A stretch of DNA of 64,000 nt, taken from NCBI GenBank assembly GCA_017517865.1, contig JAFWYB010000070.1:1-64000 (forward strand), read 5' to 3'. This document shows positions 34,177 through 42,629 of the stretch, piece after piece. Position 1 is the stretch's first letter. Each line of letters starts with the position of its first letter. The position numbers and the translations under genes were made by a program. The notes beneath the pieces are model-generated. The model searched no databases and was not told the DNA's origin. It was given only the letters and a program-made list of their open reading frames with translations. The DNA is from Clostridia bacterium. Its GTDB lineage: Bacteria > Bacillota > Clostridia > Oscillospirales > Acutalibacteraceae.

Positions 34177-35520
34177 ATGACTTTAGAAAACTTTAATTAT
34201 CGAACCAATCCATTGTTTTTAAGAAATGCTTTCGATTCAAACGAGCCGTGGTCAATGCCTGTAATACCAAAAGCTGACATTAACCTTACATCAGACAGTG
34301 AACTTAGACTTATAGGATTTGACAAAGTAAAAAACGGCAAAGATAATCATTATAAAAGAATGGTCCATTTCTTTTTATATGACTATGAATTTGAAAGTAT
34401 TTGGGAAAGCCCTGAAAAGTATGTTGAAACATTAAAACAATACGAAGCTGTTCTGACCCCTGATTTCAGCATGTATATTGAAATGAATCCCGTCATGCAG
34501 CTTTACAACACCTTCAGAAACCGTTGGGTAGGTGCTTTTTTGCACGAAAATGGAATAAAAGTTATCCCTACTGTAAATTGGGGTCTTGAAAATACTTTTG
34601 ATTTCTGTTTTAATGGTATTGAAAAAGGTTCTGTTGTAGCGGTTTCCACCTATATGGTATCTGAGCACGGCAATCATAGTGACCAAAAAGAGTTCTTTAT
34701 GAAAGGCTATAACGAAATGCTTAAACGCATCGAGCCTGAACTCATAATTTGTTACCATGAACCATTTCCCGAAATGACAGGAAACATTCTGTATATCAAT
34801 TATGAATTGAGTTCGTGGTTGCACTATGGGGATGATGAGCATAAATCAATGTGCAACAATGAATTCACACCAATAATTAAAACTGCTTACGGTTCTGTAT
34901 GTTCTGATACATTAAAGGGTTCAGGCAGTGCTTTTGGAGGAAAGTGGAAGCCTAAAAAACCACAAGACGAACGACTTTTAGGTAAGCCGGGTGAAATAAA
35001 AGAAAGCCATATAAATACCAGTAAGGGTGGTTATAATGCAAAGACTAAAATAGGGGACGATGGCAGAGCTGCTGTAGAACGATATTACACAGATCACGGA
35101 TATCCAACAGTGCATTCAAGTCCGCACGACCATATATTTTATTGGGATCCCAAAACCGGAAATCCGGACCCGCAGTATGATATGGTAAATTATTGGAATG
35201 AGTCGATTCCCGAACTTAAATCAAAAGGAGTTATAAAAATGTTTGATAATATGAATTATCCCGACTATAACAGCTTTGAATCTATAAGTGACTTTAAATG
35301 GTGTGTATTACACGGTAGTGAGATTGAGTTTGTATGGAAGGATAAAGATTACTGGATCACGTACTACGAAAATGGTAATATATCCATATATCAAAGCTAT
35401 CGACCTGACACTGAAAAAATATACGATACTGTTGATGAATTACTTTTATATAAACTTGAAACAGGTGAACTGTTGAAAGATATTATACTTAAAGCAGTTA
35501 TAAGTAGTCGTACTTTGTAA
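34177..35520 (+). CDS. DUF4417 protein with toxin-like middle region
   Basis: A 447-residue protein. Residues about 30-240 fit DUF4417 (LRLIGFDKVKNGKD, HFFLYDYEFESIWESPEKY, PTVNWGLENTFDFCFNGIEKGSVVAVST), seen in phage and plasmid proteins. A Gly/Lys/Pro linker follows, then a region with SKGGYNAKTKIGDDGRAAVERYYTDHGYPT and SSPHDHIFYW, resembling cores attached to polymorphic-toxin-type proteins. The last about 85 residues (FESISDFKWCVLHGSEIEF ...) are paralogous to the next gene. The start at 34177 follows TTTTGGAG. Low-GC, unlike upstream genes. Function unknown. Confidence 0.65.
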   Translation: MTLENFNYRTNPLFLRNAFDSNEPWSMPVIPKADINLTSDSELRLIGFDKVKNGKDNHYKRMVHFFLYDYEFESIWESPEKYVETLKQYEAVLTPDFSMYIEMNPVMQLYNTFRNRWVGAFLHENGIKVIPTVNWGLENTFDFCFNGIEKGSVVAVSTYMVSEHGNHSDQKEFFMKGYNEMLKRIEPELIICYHEPFPEMTGNILYINYELSSWLHYGDDEHKSMCNNEFTPIIKTAYGSVCSDTLKGSGSAFGGKWKPKKPQDERLLGKPGEIKESHINTSKGGYNAKTKIGDDGRAAVERYYTDHGYPTVHSSPHDHIFYWDPKTGNPDPQYDMVNYWNESIPELKSKGVIKMFDNMNYPDYNSFESISDFKWCVLHGSEIEFVWKDKDYWITYYENGNISIYQSYRPDTEKIYDTVDELLLYKLETGELLKDIILKAVISSRTL

Positions 35521-35538
35521 GTTGAAAGGACTGGTTCA

Positions 35539-35820
35539 ATGAATATACAAGGCAATACTGATGAGCTAAAATTCGAAAGCATCAGTGATTTTAAGTATGC
35601 TTTAATATATGGCAGAGAAATCGAATTTGAATGGAACGGAATTACCTACGGTGCATTCCACTATGGAGAAAACGATAAAGCTTTCTTTTTATGCGAAGCT
35701 TATAAAGATGATGAAGGCGTTTTCTTCAGAACAGCTGATGCATCGCTTGATTTTGTGATCGATGACAAACCATTAAGAAAATTTATAACAGAAGTTACTG
35801 TTTGGAACAGAAATGTCTAA
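35539..35820 (+). CDS. Small protein paralogous to the preceding C-terminal domain
   Basis: A 93-residue protein, 18 bp after the DUF4417 gene, with AAAGGA upstream. FESISDFKYALIYGREIEFEW aligns with FESISDFKWCVLHGSEIEFVW at the end of its neighbour, followed by matching Tyr/Glu-Asn spacing. It could be an immunity-like partner or a shed domain. No known family recognised. Confidence 0.7.
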   Translation: MNIQGNTDELKFESISDFKYALIYGREIEFEWNGITYGAFHYGENDKAFFLCEAYKDDEGVFFRTADASLDFVIDDKPLRKFITEVTVWNRNV

Positions 35821-35839
35821 ACAAGCTGATAAAAATAAC

Positions 35840-35881
35840 GCCTCAGACCACCCGTTTTTGAGTGGCCTGAGGCTGATTTTG
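35840..35881. terminator. Terminator after the DUF4417 pair
   Basis: The stem GCCTCAGACCAC/GTGGCCTGAGGC (one G-T pair) is followed by TGATTTTG. Confidence 0.85.
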
Positions 35882-35905
35882 TAAAGTTTTGATTTTGGTC
35901 TGAAA

Positions 35906-36211
35906 TCACATTATTTCAGTTTGTAAAACTTGTTCGTGATAAAGATTGTTTAAATATTTTAACTTTTCCTCGTATGAGTTTATTTCTTCGATGTATTTTT
36001 TTATTCTTTTCTTGTTTTCGGAAATAGTGTATGTTTCCATACACTTATTTGAATATTCATTTGCCCAGTTTAAAAGAATCCCAACAATGCTGAGGGTTTC
36101 AGTGAATTTGTGTTTTGCATTTTCAAAGCAAAGAGCTTTTTTCTTTATTTTATTAGGATTGGTTTCTGATTTTAAATCCTCCATAGAAAGGAATACAACT
36201 CTTAAATCCAT
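35906..36211 (-). CDS. Hypothetical small coiled-coil protein
   Basis: A 101-residue Lys/Glu-rich protein (SENKKRIKKYIEEINSYEEKL), predicted helical. No family recognised and no clear ribosome site. It lies on the strand opposite its neighbours. Possibly real island cargo; weakly supported. Confidence 0.4.
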   Translation of the reverse strand: MDLRVVFLSMEDLKSETNPNKIKKKALCFENAKHKFTETLSIVGILLNWANEYSNKCMETYTISENKKRIKKYIEEINSYEEKLKYLNNLYHEQVLQTEIM

Positions 36212-36326
36212 TTCTAATTGATGTTTCTTTTGTGCAGTTGATGGTTGGAGTTGTTGATAGATGCTTGGGAGGTGATATCAGATTCTGCTTTGCACATAAT
36301 TACAAATACAATACAAGGAGGTAAAA

Positions 36327-36605
36327 ATGAAAACAATAAGGTGGAAAAAGGAAATGTATATCGATGCAGGGAACGGATTTTATGCGATTGTAGAGCTGTA
36401 TACAACGCTGGATGGTCTTGTTGCTAAGAGCTATATTTATAAAGGCTTGATGCAGGATGAAGCAATTTTGATGTCATCTGTTCTTTCGCCGAATTATGAT
36501 GAGATGTATCTGCTTAGTCATATAACGGAAGCACTCTCTAACAAAGAACGCTGCGAAAAGCTCTGGAAGGTAAATATGATGAGAAAAAGAAAAGATACTG
36601 ATTAA
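36327..36605 (+). CDS. Hypothetical small protein
   Basis: A 92-residue protein starting MKTIRWKKEMYIDAGNGFYAIV, preceded by AAGGAGGT at ideal spacing and followed by a terminator, which supports it as a real gene. Mixed alpha/beta with a basic C-terminus (MMRKRKDTD). No family recognised. Confidence 0.65.
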   Translation: MKTIRWKKEMYIDAGNGFYAIVELYTTLDGLVAKSYIYKGLMQDEAILMSSVLSPNYDEMYLLSHITEALSNKERCEKLWKVNMMRKRKDTD

Positions 36606-36610
36606 CAGAA

Positions 36611-36642
36611 AGACTCCGCTCTGAAAAGGGCGGAGTTTTTCT
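36611..36642 (+). terminator. Terminator after the 36.3-kb gene
   Basis: The stem AGACTCCGC/GCGGAGTTT with loop TCTGAAAAGG is followed by TTTCTTTG. Confidence 0.8.
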
Positions 36643-36648
36643 TTGTAT

Positions 36649-36840
36649 TTACTTGAAGTGCTTATGTAACAGAAGAGATATTTCCGATTCGAAAATTTCA
36701 AGATTTGAGTTGTGACTTATATAATCAAATTTGATGTTGTTTGTTTTTAATACATGCATTATTTTATAATATAGGCTATGTGACATATTAGCTGTATTAA
36801 ATAATATTAAGTTTTCCCTTTTTTCGTTACTTTTTCCCAT
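36649..36840 (-). CDS. Hypothetical short protein
   Basis: A 63-residue frame from the ATG at 36840 (MGKSNEKRENLILFNTAN). The open frame extends to 36999, but the longer form would overlap the hsdM promoter and start. No family recognised; weak support. Confidence 0.3.
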   Translation of the reverse strand: MGKSNEKRENLILFNTANMSHSLYYKIMHVLKTNNIKFDYISHNSNLEIFESEISLLLHKHFK

Positions 36841-36908
36841 TTTCGACACTATATAATTATACAGTACCTTTATTGTCACTCTGATATTGCATAAACCCTC
36901 GGAAATTC

Positions 36909-36937
36909 TTGCAAAAAGAGACTTTATGTAGTATAAT
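36909..36937 (+). promoter_or_regulatory. Promoter of the type I restriction-modification operon
   Basis: TTGCAA (36909-36914), 17 bp, TATAAT (36932-36937), 51 bp before hsdM; AAAGGAG is the ribosome site. Confidence 0.65.
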
Positions 36938-36988
36938 CCACTATGTGTAACTATACCTTGTTGCAGTGAAAAAAGGAGAAAGTTCAGA

Positions 36989-38944
36989 ATGGTAAACATC
37001 CGTACGCTTGAAAAAGAATTATGGGAGGCAGCAGACCTTCTTCGTGCCGATTCAAAAGTAACCTCACAGGAGTATTGTATGCCTGTGCTCGGCCTTATAT
37101 TTTTAAGATATGCTTACAGTCGCTTTAAGTTTGTTGAGGCTGATATATTAAAGGACAGACCTGTTCGTAACGGCAGAGTTCTGCCGGTCGAACCCGATGA
37201 TTTTAAAACTAAGAGTGCTATTTTTCTTCCTGAAGAAGCGAGATACGACTATCTTTTCAATCTGCCCGATAATGTTGATGTGGGACAGGCGATAAATCGT
37301 GCCATGGAACTTGTCGAGGGTCAGTCAGCACAGCTTAAGGGTATCTTGCCAAAGAACTATACCATACTTCAGAATGATCTTCTTCGTGAGCTCCTCCGTA
37401 TTTTCAATAACAGTGCTTTTAACGAAATGAAGGATGATATTATCGGCAGAATTTATGAGTACTTCCTCAATAAATTTGCACCTGCGGTTGCATCTGATGA
37501 CGGCGTATTCTTCACGCCGAAGTCATTGGTTAGAATGATAGTTAATATCATTGAGCCTTCTCACGGTACTGTTTTAGACCCTGCTTGCGGCAGCGGTGGT
37601 ATGTTTGTATCTTCCGCTGACTTTATTGAAGGCTATGGTGCAAACGCTAACACAGCCATGACTTTTTACGGTCAGGAGAAGGTGGAGTACAACGCAAAGC
37701 TTTGCATTATGAATATGGCTGTTCATGGCCTCAATGCAAAGATAGTATCAGGTGACGAAGCAAACAGCTTTTATCACGATGCACATAACCTTGAGGGTAT
37801 GTGTGACTATGTTATGGCTAACCCTCCCTTTAATGTTGACAAGGTTAAATCAGAGACGGCACAGAATGCAGGACGTCTTCCCTTTGGTCTGCCCGGCGTT
37901 AATAAAAATAAAGAGATAGGCAATGCGAACTATCTCTGGATTTCATATTTCCACGCTTACCTGAAGGAGACAGGCAGAGCAGGCTTTGTTATGGCTTCCT
38001 CGGCTACAGACAGTCAGGGCAAGGACAAGAATATCCGTGAAGAGCTTATCAGAACAGGCGATGTTGATGTTATGCTTTCAGTAGGTAACAACTTTTTCTA
38101 CACTAAGAGCCTTCCCTGTACTCTTTGGTTCTTTGACAAGGCGAAGAGAGAAGAAAACAAGGATAAGATTCTCTTTATTGATGCGAGAAATTACTATACA
38201 CAGGTTGACCGTACCCTTAATGAGTGGTCAGAGTGGCAGATGAAAAATCTTAATGCAATTGTGTGGCTTTATCGTGGGGAGATTGAAAAATACAGCGGAT
38301 TGATTCAACAATACTATACATATATCACTAATTATTTAGATGAATTGAGCAACCTTTACCTTGATATGACCGGAAGTAATGATCCAGCATATACAGAATC
38401 CCGTGAAGCAGCTGAAAAATTATCAAAGGTAGTATCAAACATCAATTGTATATCCGATACTTTTGAAGTTCGTGCTTTTATTGATGATTTCTATAAAGCT
38501 TGGAATAAAACGGTTGACAATATTTTACAAGCTGACAATGCTTTTGAAAAAATAACGCAATATGTTTATTTTAGGAAGAAAGGATATAAAAACGGAAGGC
38601 AATTCAAAAAACAATTTCTTACTGAGTTTGAGGAAGCAAAAACTGTAGTTTATCAACACTTACAGGTAATAAATGAGGCTCAATGGCTATATGAAAAATT
38701 CGGTGACGGAGAATACAAGGATATTCTCGGTCTGTGTAAGTGTGCCGATATCAATGAAGAAGTCAAGGGAAAAGGTTATTCACTTACGCCCGGTGCTTAT
38801 GTCGGTGTTGCACCCGTTGAGGATGACGGAGTTGATTTTGCCGAGCGTATGGCAGAGATACACAGCGAGCTTCTCGCTTTACAGGCAGAGTCAAACGACC
38901 TTATGGCAACTATCTCCAGAAATATGGAGGAGATGGGGTTATGA
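36989..38944 (+). CDS. hsdM: Type I restriction-modification N6-adenine methylase subunit
   Basis: A 651-residue protein with an N-terminal HsdM helical domain (LWEAADLLRADSKVTSQEYCMPVLGLIFLRY), SAM motif I LDPACGSGGMF (about 197-207) and catalytic motif IV ANPPFN (about 277-282), plus the C-terminal GKGYSLTPGAYVGV. HsdM with HsdS methylates adenine in the target site. It is 100-150 residues longer than common HsdM proteins: residues about 433-575, after AIVWLYRGEIEKY, form an AT-rich helical insertion whose codon use differs from the rest. It overlaps hsdS by 4 nt. Confidence 0.95.
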   Translation: MVNIRTLEKELWEAADLLRADSKVTSQEYCMPVLGLIFLRYAYSRFKFVEADILKDRPVRNGRVLPVEPDDFKTKSAIFLPEEARYDYLFNLPDNVDVGQAINRAMELVEGQSAQLKGILPKNYTILQNDLLRELLRIFNNSAFNEMKDDIIGRIYEYFLNKFAPAVASDDGVFFTPKSLVRMIVNIIEPSHGTVLDPACGSGGMFVSSADFIEGYGANANTAMTFYGQEKVEYNAKLCIMNMAVHGLNAKIVSGDEANSFYHDAHNLEGMCDYVMANPPFNVDKVKSETAQNAGRLPFGLPGVNKNKEIGNANYLWISYFHAYLKETGRAGFVMASSATDSQGKDKNIREELIRTGDVDVMLSVGNNFFYTKSLPCTLWFFDKAKREENKDKILFIDARNYYTQVDRTLNEWSEWQMKNLNAIVWLYRGEIEKYSGLIQQYYTYITNYLDELSNLYLDMTGSNDPAYTESREAAEKLSKVVSNINCISDTFEVRAFIDDFYKAWNKTVDNILQADNAFEKITQYVYFRKKGYKNGRQFKKQFLTEFEEAKTVVYQHLQVINEAQWLYEKFGDGEYKDILGLCKCADINEEVKGKGYSLTPGAYVGVAPVEDDGVDFAERMAEIHSELLALQAESNDLMATISRNMEEMGL

Positions 38945-40023
38945 GTTGGGAAAAAGTAAAGCTTGGAGATATAGTTGATATAAAGAAAGGAACATACATT
39001 ACAAAAAACGAATCGAAAGAAGGACCATACCCAGTTATACTGGGTGGAAAAGAACCTGCTTATTATATTGACAGATTTAATCACACAGGAAAAGCAATAG
39101 TGATTTCTCGAAGTGGAGCATCTGCTGGTTATGTTTCTTTTTGGAATGAGCCTATTTTTGTTACAGATGGATTTCTAATAGAGCCTAAAGAAAAAGTTGA
39201 TTTCGATTTCTTGTATTATTTACTGAAATCACATCAGCCTGAATTACAGGGCAAGCAAGGTGGAGCGGCTATTCCTCACGTTAATCCACGTATCATAAAT
39301 GCAATTGAAGTTGTACTTCCACCATTGTTTGTTCAAAGAAATATTGCTAATGTTCTTTCCGCCTACGACGACCTCATCGAAAACAATCAAAAGCAAATCA
39401 AACTTCTTGAAGAAGCTGCTCAGCGACTTTATAAAGAGTGGTTTGTTGATCTTCGCTTCCCCGGTTACGAAAACACAGAAATCATTGATGGTGTCCCTGA
39501 GGGGTGGAGGAAGGATGCGGTTGGAAATTTGATTGATAAAAGTCATCGTAGCAAGCAAGTTAAAAGTTCTGAATATTTAAACGAAGGAAAAATACCTGTT
39601 GTTGACCAAGGCAGAGAATTTATATCTGGTTATACAAATGATGAGGAAACAATAGTAGACTTAGGTTGTCCCATTATAGTTTTTGGCGATCATACTCGTA
39701 TTTTAAAATATATTCAATTTCCGTTTGCAAAAGGAGCAGATGGCACTCAGTTGATAGTTTCTGTTTGTGATGAAATGCCGCAATCCCTTTTGTACTGCAG
39801 TTTGATTAATGTTGATTTGTCAAATTTCCATTATGCAAGGCATTTTAAATATTTAAAAGCGGAAGAAATATTGGTGCCCGACACTACTATATCAAAACAA
39901 TTTGATAATGTTGTAAGTTCGGTATTTAAACAAGTTCAATGTCTGAGAGATCAAGTTAATAAATTAAAAGAAGCTCGTGACCGTCTGTTGCCCAAACTGA
40001 TGAGTGGCGAGTTGGAGGTGTGA
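38941..40023 (+). CDS. hsdS: Type I restriction-modification specificity subunit
   Basis: A 360-residue protein with two target-recognition domains (about 1-135 and 175-330), each followed by a conserved helix: NQKQIKLLEEAAQRLYKEWFVDLRFPGYE in the middle and LKEARDRLLPKLMSGELEV at the end. It dictates the bipartite recognition sequence of HsdM and HsdR. It is AT-rich compared with hsdM. Its final 45 bp have a degenerate duplicate at 41737-41781, after two further genes. Confidence 0.93.
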   Translation: MSWEKVKLGDIVDIKKGTYITKNESKEGPYPVILGGKEPAYYIDRFNHTGKAIVISRSGASAGYVSFWNEPIFVTDGFLIEPKEKVDFDFLYYLLKSHQPELQGKQGGAAIPHVNPRIINAIEVVLPPLFVQRNIANVLSAYDDLIENNQKQIKLLEEAAQRLYKEWFVDLRFPGYENTEIIDGVPEGWRKDAVGNLIDKSHRSKQVKSSEYLNEGKIPVVDQGREFISGYTNDEETIVDLGCPIIVFGDHTRILKYIQFPFAKGADGTQLIVSVCDEMPQSLLYCSLINVDLSNFHYARHFKYLKAEEILVPDTTISKQFDNVVSSVFKQVQCLRDQVNKLKEARDRLLPKLMSGELEV

Positions 40024-40029
40024 ATTGTT

Positions 40030-41019
40030 ATGAATAAAGAACATATCAAAAAAGTATTATCAGAATATCGAGAACTTTGTAATTTGAAAAAGGGCAGTAT
40101 TATTAATTTAGAAAAACAGGATTATGGTCGTTTAAAATCAACACTTGATATTTTGGAAGCGGGAGGATATGTCAGGAATTTAGATGTTAACGGTGGATAT
40201 ATTTATATCGCAGATGAAAGCTTTGGGTATTTTGAGGTGAATTTCAGAACAGAAAATGGTGATACCATAAGTGAAATAGAAAAACTTATAAATATGATCC
40301 CAGAGTTGGAAGAACATTTAATGCCTTCTTTTGCAGGAGTAGAAGTTATAGTGAGTGATGAGAAGTTTATTGAGTGGAAAAATAGAGTACTCTTTGAATT
40401 GAGAGAATTAAAGCAAGATGAATTTATCACTGAAATAATATCTGCTTTCGATTCTTTTGGTGGATGGCACGACAAAAAAGTGTTTAAGGATGTAAGTTCA
40501 AAATTATTAATTTTAAAAGAGAATCTAGATGGTTATCTGCTAGACATAACAAGTGATGAGTTTGTAGAGGAATCAGAAATGAGCAACAAGAAAGTATTTA
40601 TCGTACACGGACATGATGAGCAATTGTTAAATGAAGTAGAATTGATGATACGGCGAATCGGATTGGAACCAATTATTCTTAAAAACGAAGCAAGTGGTGG
40701 TCGTACGGTTATAGAGAAAATCGAGCATTATACTGATGTGGGTTTTGGTATTGTTTTGTACACATGTTGCGATGAAGGTAGAAAGAAAGGCACGGATGAG
40801 CTTCGTGATAGGGCACGGCAAAACGTAATTTTTGAACATGGCTATTTGTGTGCAAAATTAAATCGTGATAGAGTTGTAGCACTCAATGATCCTGGTGTAG
40901 AAGTACCAAGCGATTTAGCTGGTGTTGTATATATTTCTCATTCTGATGTTGATTGGAAAAATCAAATCATGAGGGAAATGAAGAATGCTGGTTTGATATT
41001 TGATTCAACAAAGGCGTAA
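40030..41019 (+). CDS. PCTIR-type TIR-domain protein embedded in the R-M operon
   Basis: A 329-residue protein. The N-terminal about 185 residues have no recognised domain. Residues about 187-305 are a TIR-like nucleotide-binding domain of the CAP12/PCTIR kind: KVFIVHGHDEQLLNEVELMIR, NEASGGRTVIEKIE and RARQNVIFEHGYLCAKL (candidate catalytic Glu269), then VVALNDPGVEVPSDLAGVVYI. Related proteins cleave NAD+ or sense nucleotides in anti-phage systems such as CBASS; that activity is inferred. It lies 6 bp after hsdS, with no cyclase or SAVED gene nearby. Confidence 0.85.
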   Translation: MNKEHIKKVLSEYRELCNLKKGSIINLEKQDYGRLKSTLDILEAGGYVRNLDVNGGYIYIADESFGYFEVNFRTENGDTISEIEKLINMIPELEEHLMPSFAGVEVIVSDEKFIEWKNRVLFELRELKQDEFITEIISAFDSFGGWHDKKVFKDVSSKLLILKENLDGYLLDITSDEFVEESEMSNKKVFIVHGHDEQLLNEVELMIRRIGLEPIILKNEASGGRTVIEKIEHYTDVGFGIVLYTCCDEGRKKGTDELRDRARQNVIFEHGYLCAKLNRDRVVALNDPGVEVPSDLAGVVYISHSDVDWKNQIMREMKNAGLIFDSTKA

Positions 41020-41045
41020 TTCTGCGGCAATATGGAGGTGTGAAG

Positions 41046-41714
41046 GTGAAAGAGTGGTTTATAAAACATAAAGTGAAAATTAGAGATGGTGTAATTGTTT
41101 CTTTAATTACAACTGCAATATTAAAATTTGGCGATTGGTTGCTTGATGTTGTACCGACAGTTGGTTTGTCAATATTTGAAACAATCTCTAATATTCTTTA
41201 CACTTTGGCGGCAACGCATTCTGATGGTGCGTTGTTAAGATTAATAATTTTAAGCGGCTTTAGCATTATGGTGGGAAGCAGTTTAAAAAATATTGTTGAT
41301 TCCTTAAAATTGTACAGAACTGTAGTTGTGCTTGAAAGAAAGAGTTCTAAATTGAGTGACGACGATAAGAAAAAGATTTATGAAAAAGCCTTAGATAGAA
41401 AGAAGAATGAAACAACAATAGATGTTGTTGAAAAAGTCGAAAAGGATATAACAATAGGCAAAAAAGCGGGCAAGCATGCATTTGTCGGCATAGTATTGCT
41501 GATTGTTATGTATATACTTATTTCTTTCTATATCACACCAATGAATTTAACCAATAAGTTTTCTCAAGATATAGTTAAAATAACTCCTTACATTGAGGAA
41601 TACGACATAAAAAAGTTAGAATCAGATTGGGTGTGTATGAGAAGTAAAGCAGATTATGATAAGATATATGAAGTAATCAATGAGGTTAAGGAATCAAATA
41701 ATCTGCCTGATTAA
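41046..41714 (+). CDS. Membrane protein of unknown function in the R-M operon
   Basis: A 222-residue protein with hydrophobic segments at about 13-30, 40-55, 65-85 and 140-162, and a Lys/Asp-rich cytoplasmic loop (KSSKLSDDDKKKIYEKALDRKKNE) between. GTG at 41046 is preferred because GGAGG lies 7 nt upstream. Being encoded straight after a TIR protein, it may be a membrane partner or effector; no family is recognised. Confidence 0.65.
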   Translation: MKEWFIKHKVKIRDGVIVSLITTAILKFGDWLLDVVPTVGLSIFETISNILYTLAATHSDGALLRLIILSGFSIMVGSSLKNIVDSLKLYRTVVVLERKSSKLSDDDKKKIYEKALDRKKNETTIDVVEKVEKDITIGKKAGKHAFVGIVLLIVMYILISFYITPMNLTNKFSQDIVKITPYIEEYDIKKLESDWVCMRSKADYDKIYEVINEVKESNNLPD

Positions 41715-41736
41715 TAGTTATAAAAATTGAACAAGT

Positions 41737-41781
41737 GACCATTTGTTGTCTAAACTGATGAGTGGTGAGTTGGAGGTGTAA
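41737..41781 (+). repeat. Degenerate duplicate of the hsdS 3' end
   Basis: Matches 39979-40023 at 39 of 45 positions and still reads Leu-Leu-x-Lys-Leu-Met-Ser-Gly-Glu-Leu-Glu-Val-stop. All six differences are transitions toward A or T in this copy. Its GGAGGTG now serves as ribosome site for the AbiJ-like gene. Confidence 0.9.
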
Positions 41782-41785
41782 TTAT

Positions 41786-42616
41786 TTGAATAAATTTTCT
41801 ATAAGAAACGGATATGTTGTTGAATCAAATTTCAATGAAAATGTGCCTCAAACCCTAAGAAATAGAATTTTTAATCTGTTTAATCGGGAAGAAATAATGA
41901 AAGAGACAAAAAGCAGATTAAAAAGTTCTTTTAAAAATAAAGGATTAATTGAATCGGAATTACTTGATAAATTAGGATATCTTATTCCAAAAAGTAAGAT
42001 ATCAACAGATAATGAAAAATTAGAAGAGATAAAGAATCATATATTACAGTGTGAATGGTATGAAGTATATGACTTTGTAGAAAAACACATTTCTTGCATT
42101 CCGGAAGAATCCAGAGAAGACCGTACAGAACAATATAATTCGCTTTTCAAAGATGAAGGAGTGCGTTTCAGATTAGTTAATGATATTGTTGTTCCGATTT
42201 ACAGTGAAATTGAATTAGCATCTATTGAACAATCATTAAACACTAAGTATGATGCGGTTAATCAACATATCGGAAAAGCACTTCGTTATTTTTCTGATAG
42301 GAGTAATCCTGACTATGAAAACACAATAAAAGAAGCTATTAGTGCTGTCGAAGCTATGTGTTGTATCGTAAACGGAAAAAATGAAACATTGAACAAGGCT
42401 TTGAAACATCTTAAAGATAAAGGCATACATATACACCCTGCAATGGAGAGTGCGTTTATTTCTTTATATGCTTATACTTCAGATGAGAAAGGTATTCGTC
42501 ATGCTGGTATAGATTTTGTCAATGCACCTGCTGAAGATGCGAAATATATGCTGGTAACATGCTCAGCTTTTGTTAATTATTTGATTGAAAAGTGGAGTAA
42601 GGTAGAAAAAGAGTGA
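41786..42616 (+). CDS. AbiJ-like/HEPN abortive-infection protein
   Basis: A 276-residue protein. The N-terminal half resembles AbiJ N-terminal domains (KFSIRNGYV ... VPQTLRNRIFNLF). The C-terminal half is typical of AbiJ/HEPN proteins: HIGKALRYFSDRSNPDYEN, IKEAISAVEAMCCIVNG, HIHPAMESAFISLYAYTSDEKGIRHAG. HEPN proteins are often RNases triggered in phage defence; the Arg-His in GIRHAG may be part of the site. TTG at 41786 is preferred, with GGAGG 9 nt upstream. Confidence 0.75.
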   Translation: MNKFSIRNGYVVESNFNENVPQTLRNRIFNLFNREEIMKETKSRLKSSFKNKGLIESELLDKLGYLIPKSKISTDNEKLEEIKNHILQCEWYEVYDFVEKHISCIPEESREDRTEQYNSLFKDEGVRFRLVNDIVVPIYSEIELASIEQSLNTKYDAVNQHIGKALRYFSDRSNPDYENTIKEAISAVEAMCCIVNGKNETLNKALKHLKDKGIHIHPAMESAFISLYAYTSDEKGIRHAGIDFVNAPAEDAKYMLVTCSAFVNYLIEKWSKVEKE

Positions 42617-42629
42617 GAATTGGAGAGAA

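Noticed and set aside
38673-38978. 101-codon ORF across the hsdM/hsdS junction
   Set aside because: It overlaps both genes in another frame and has no support.
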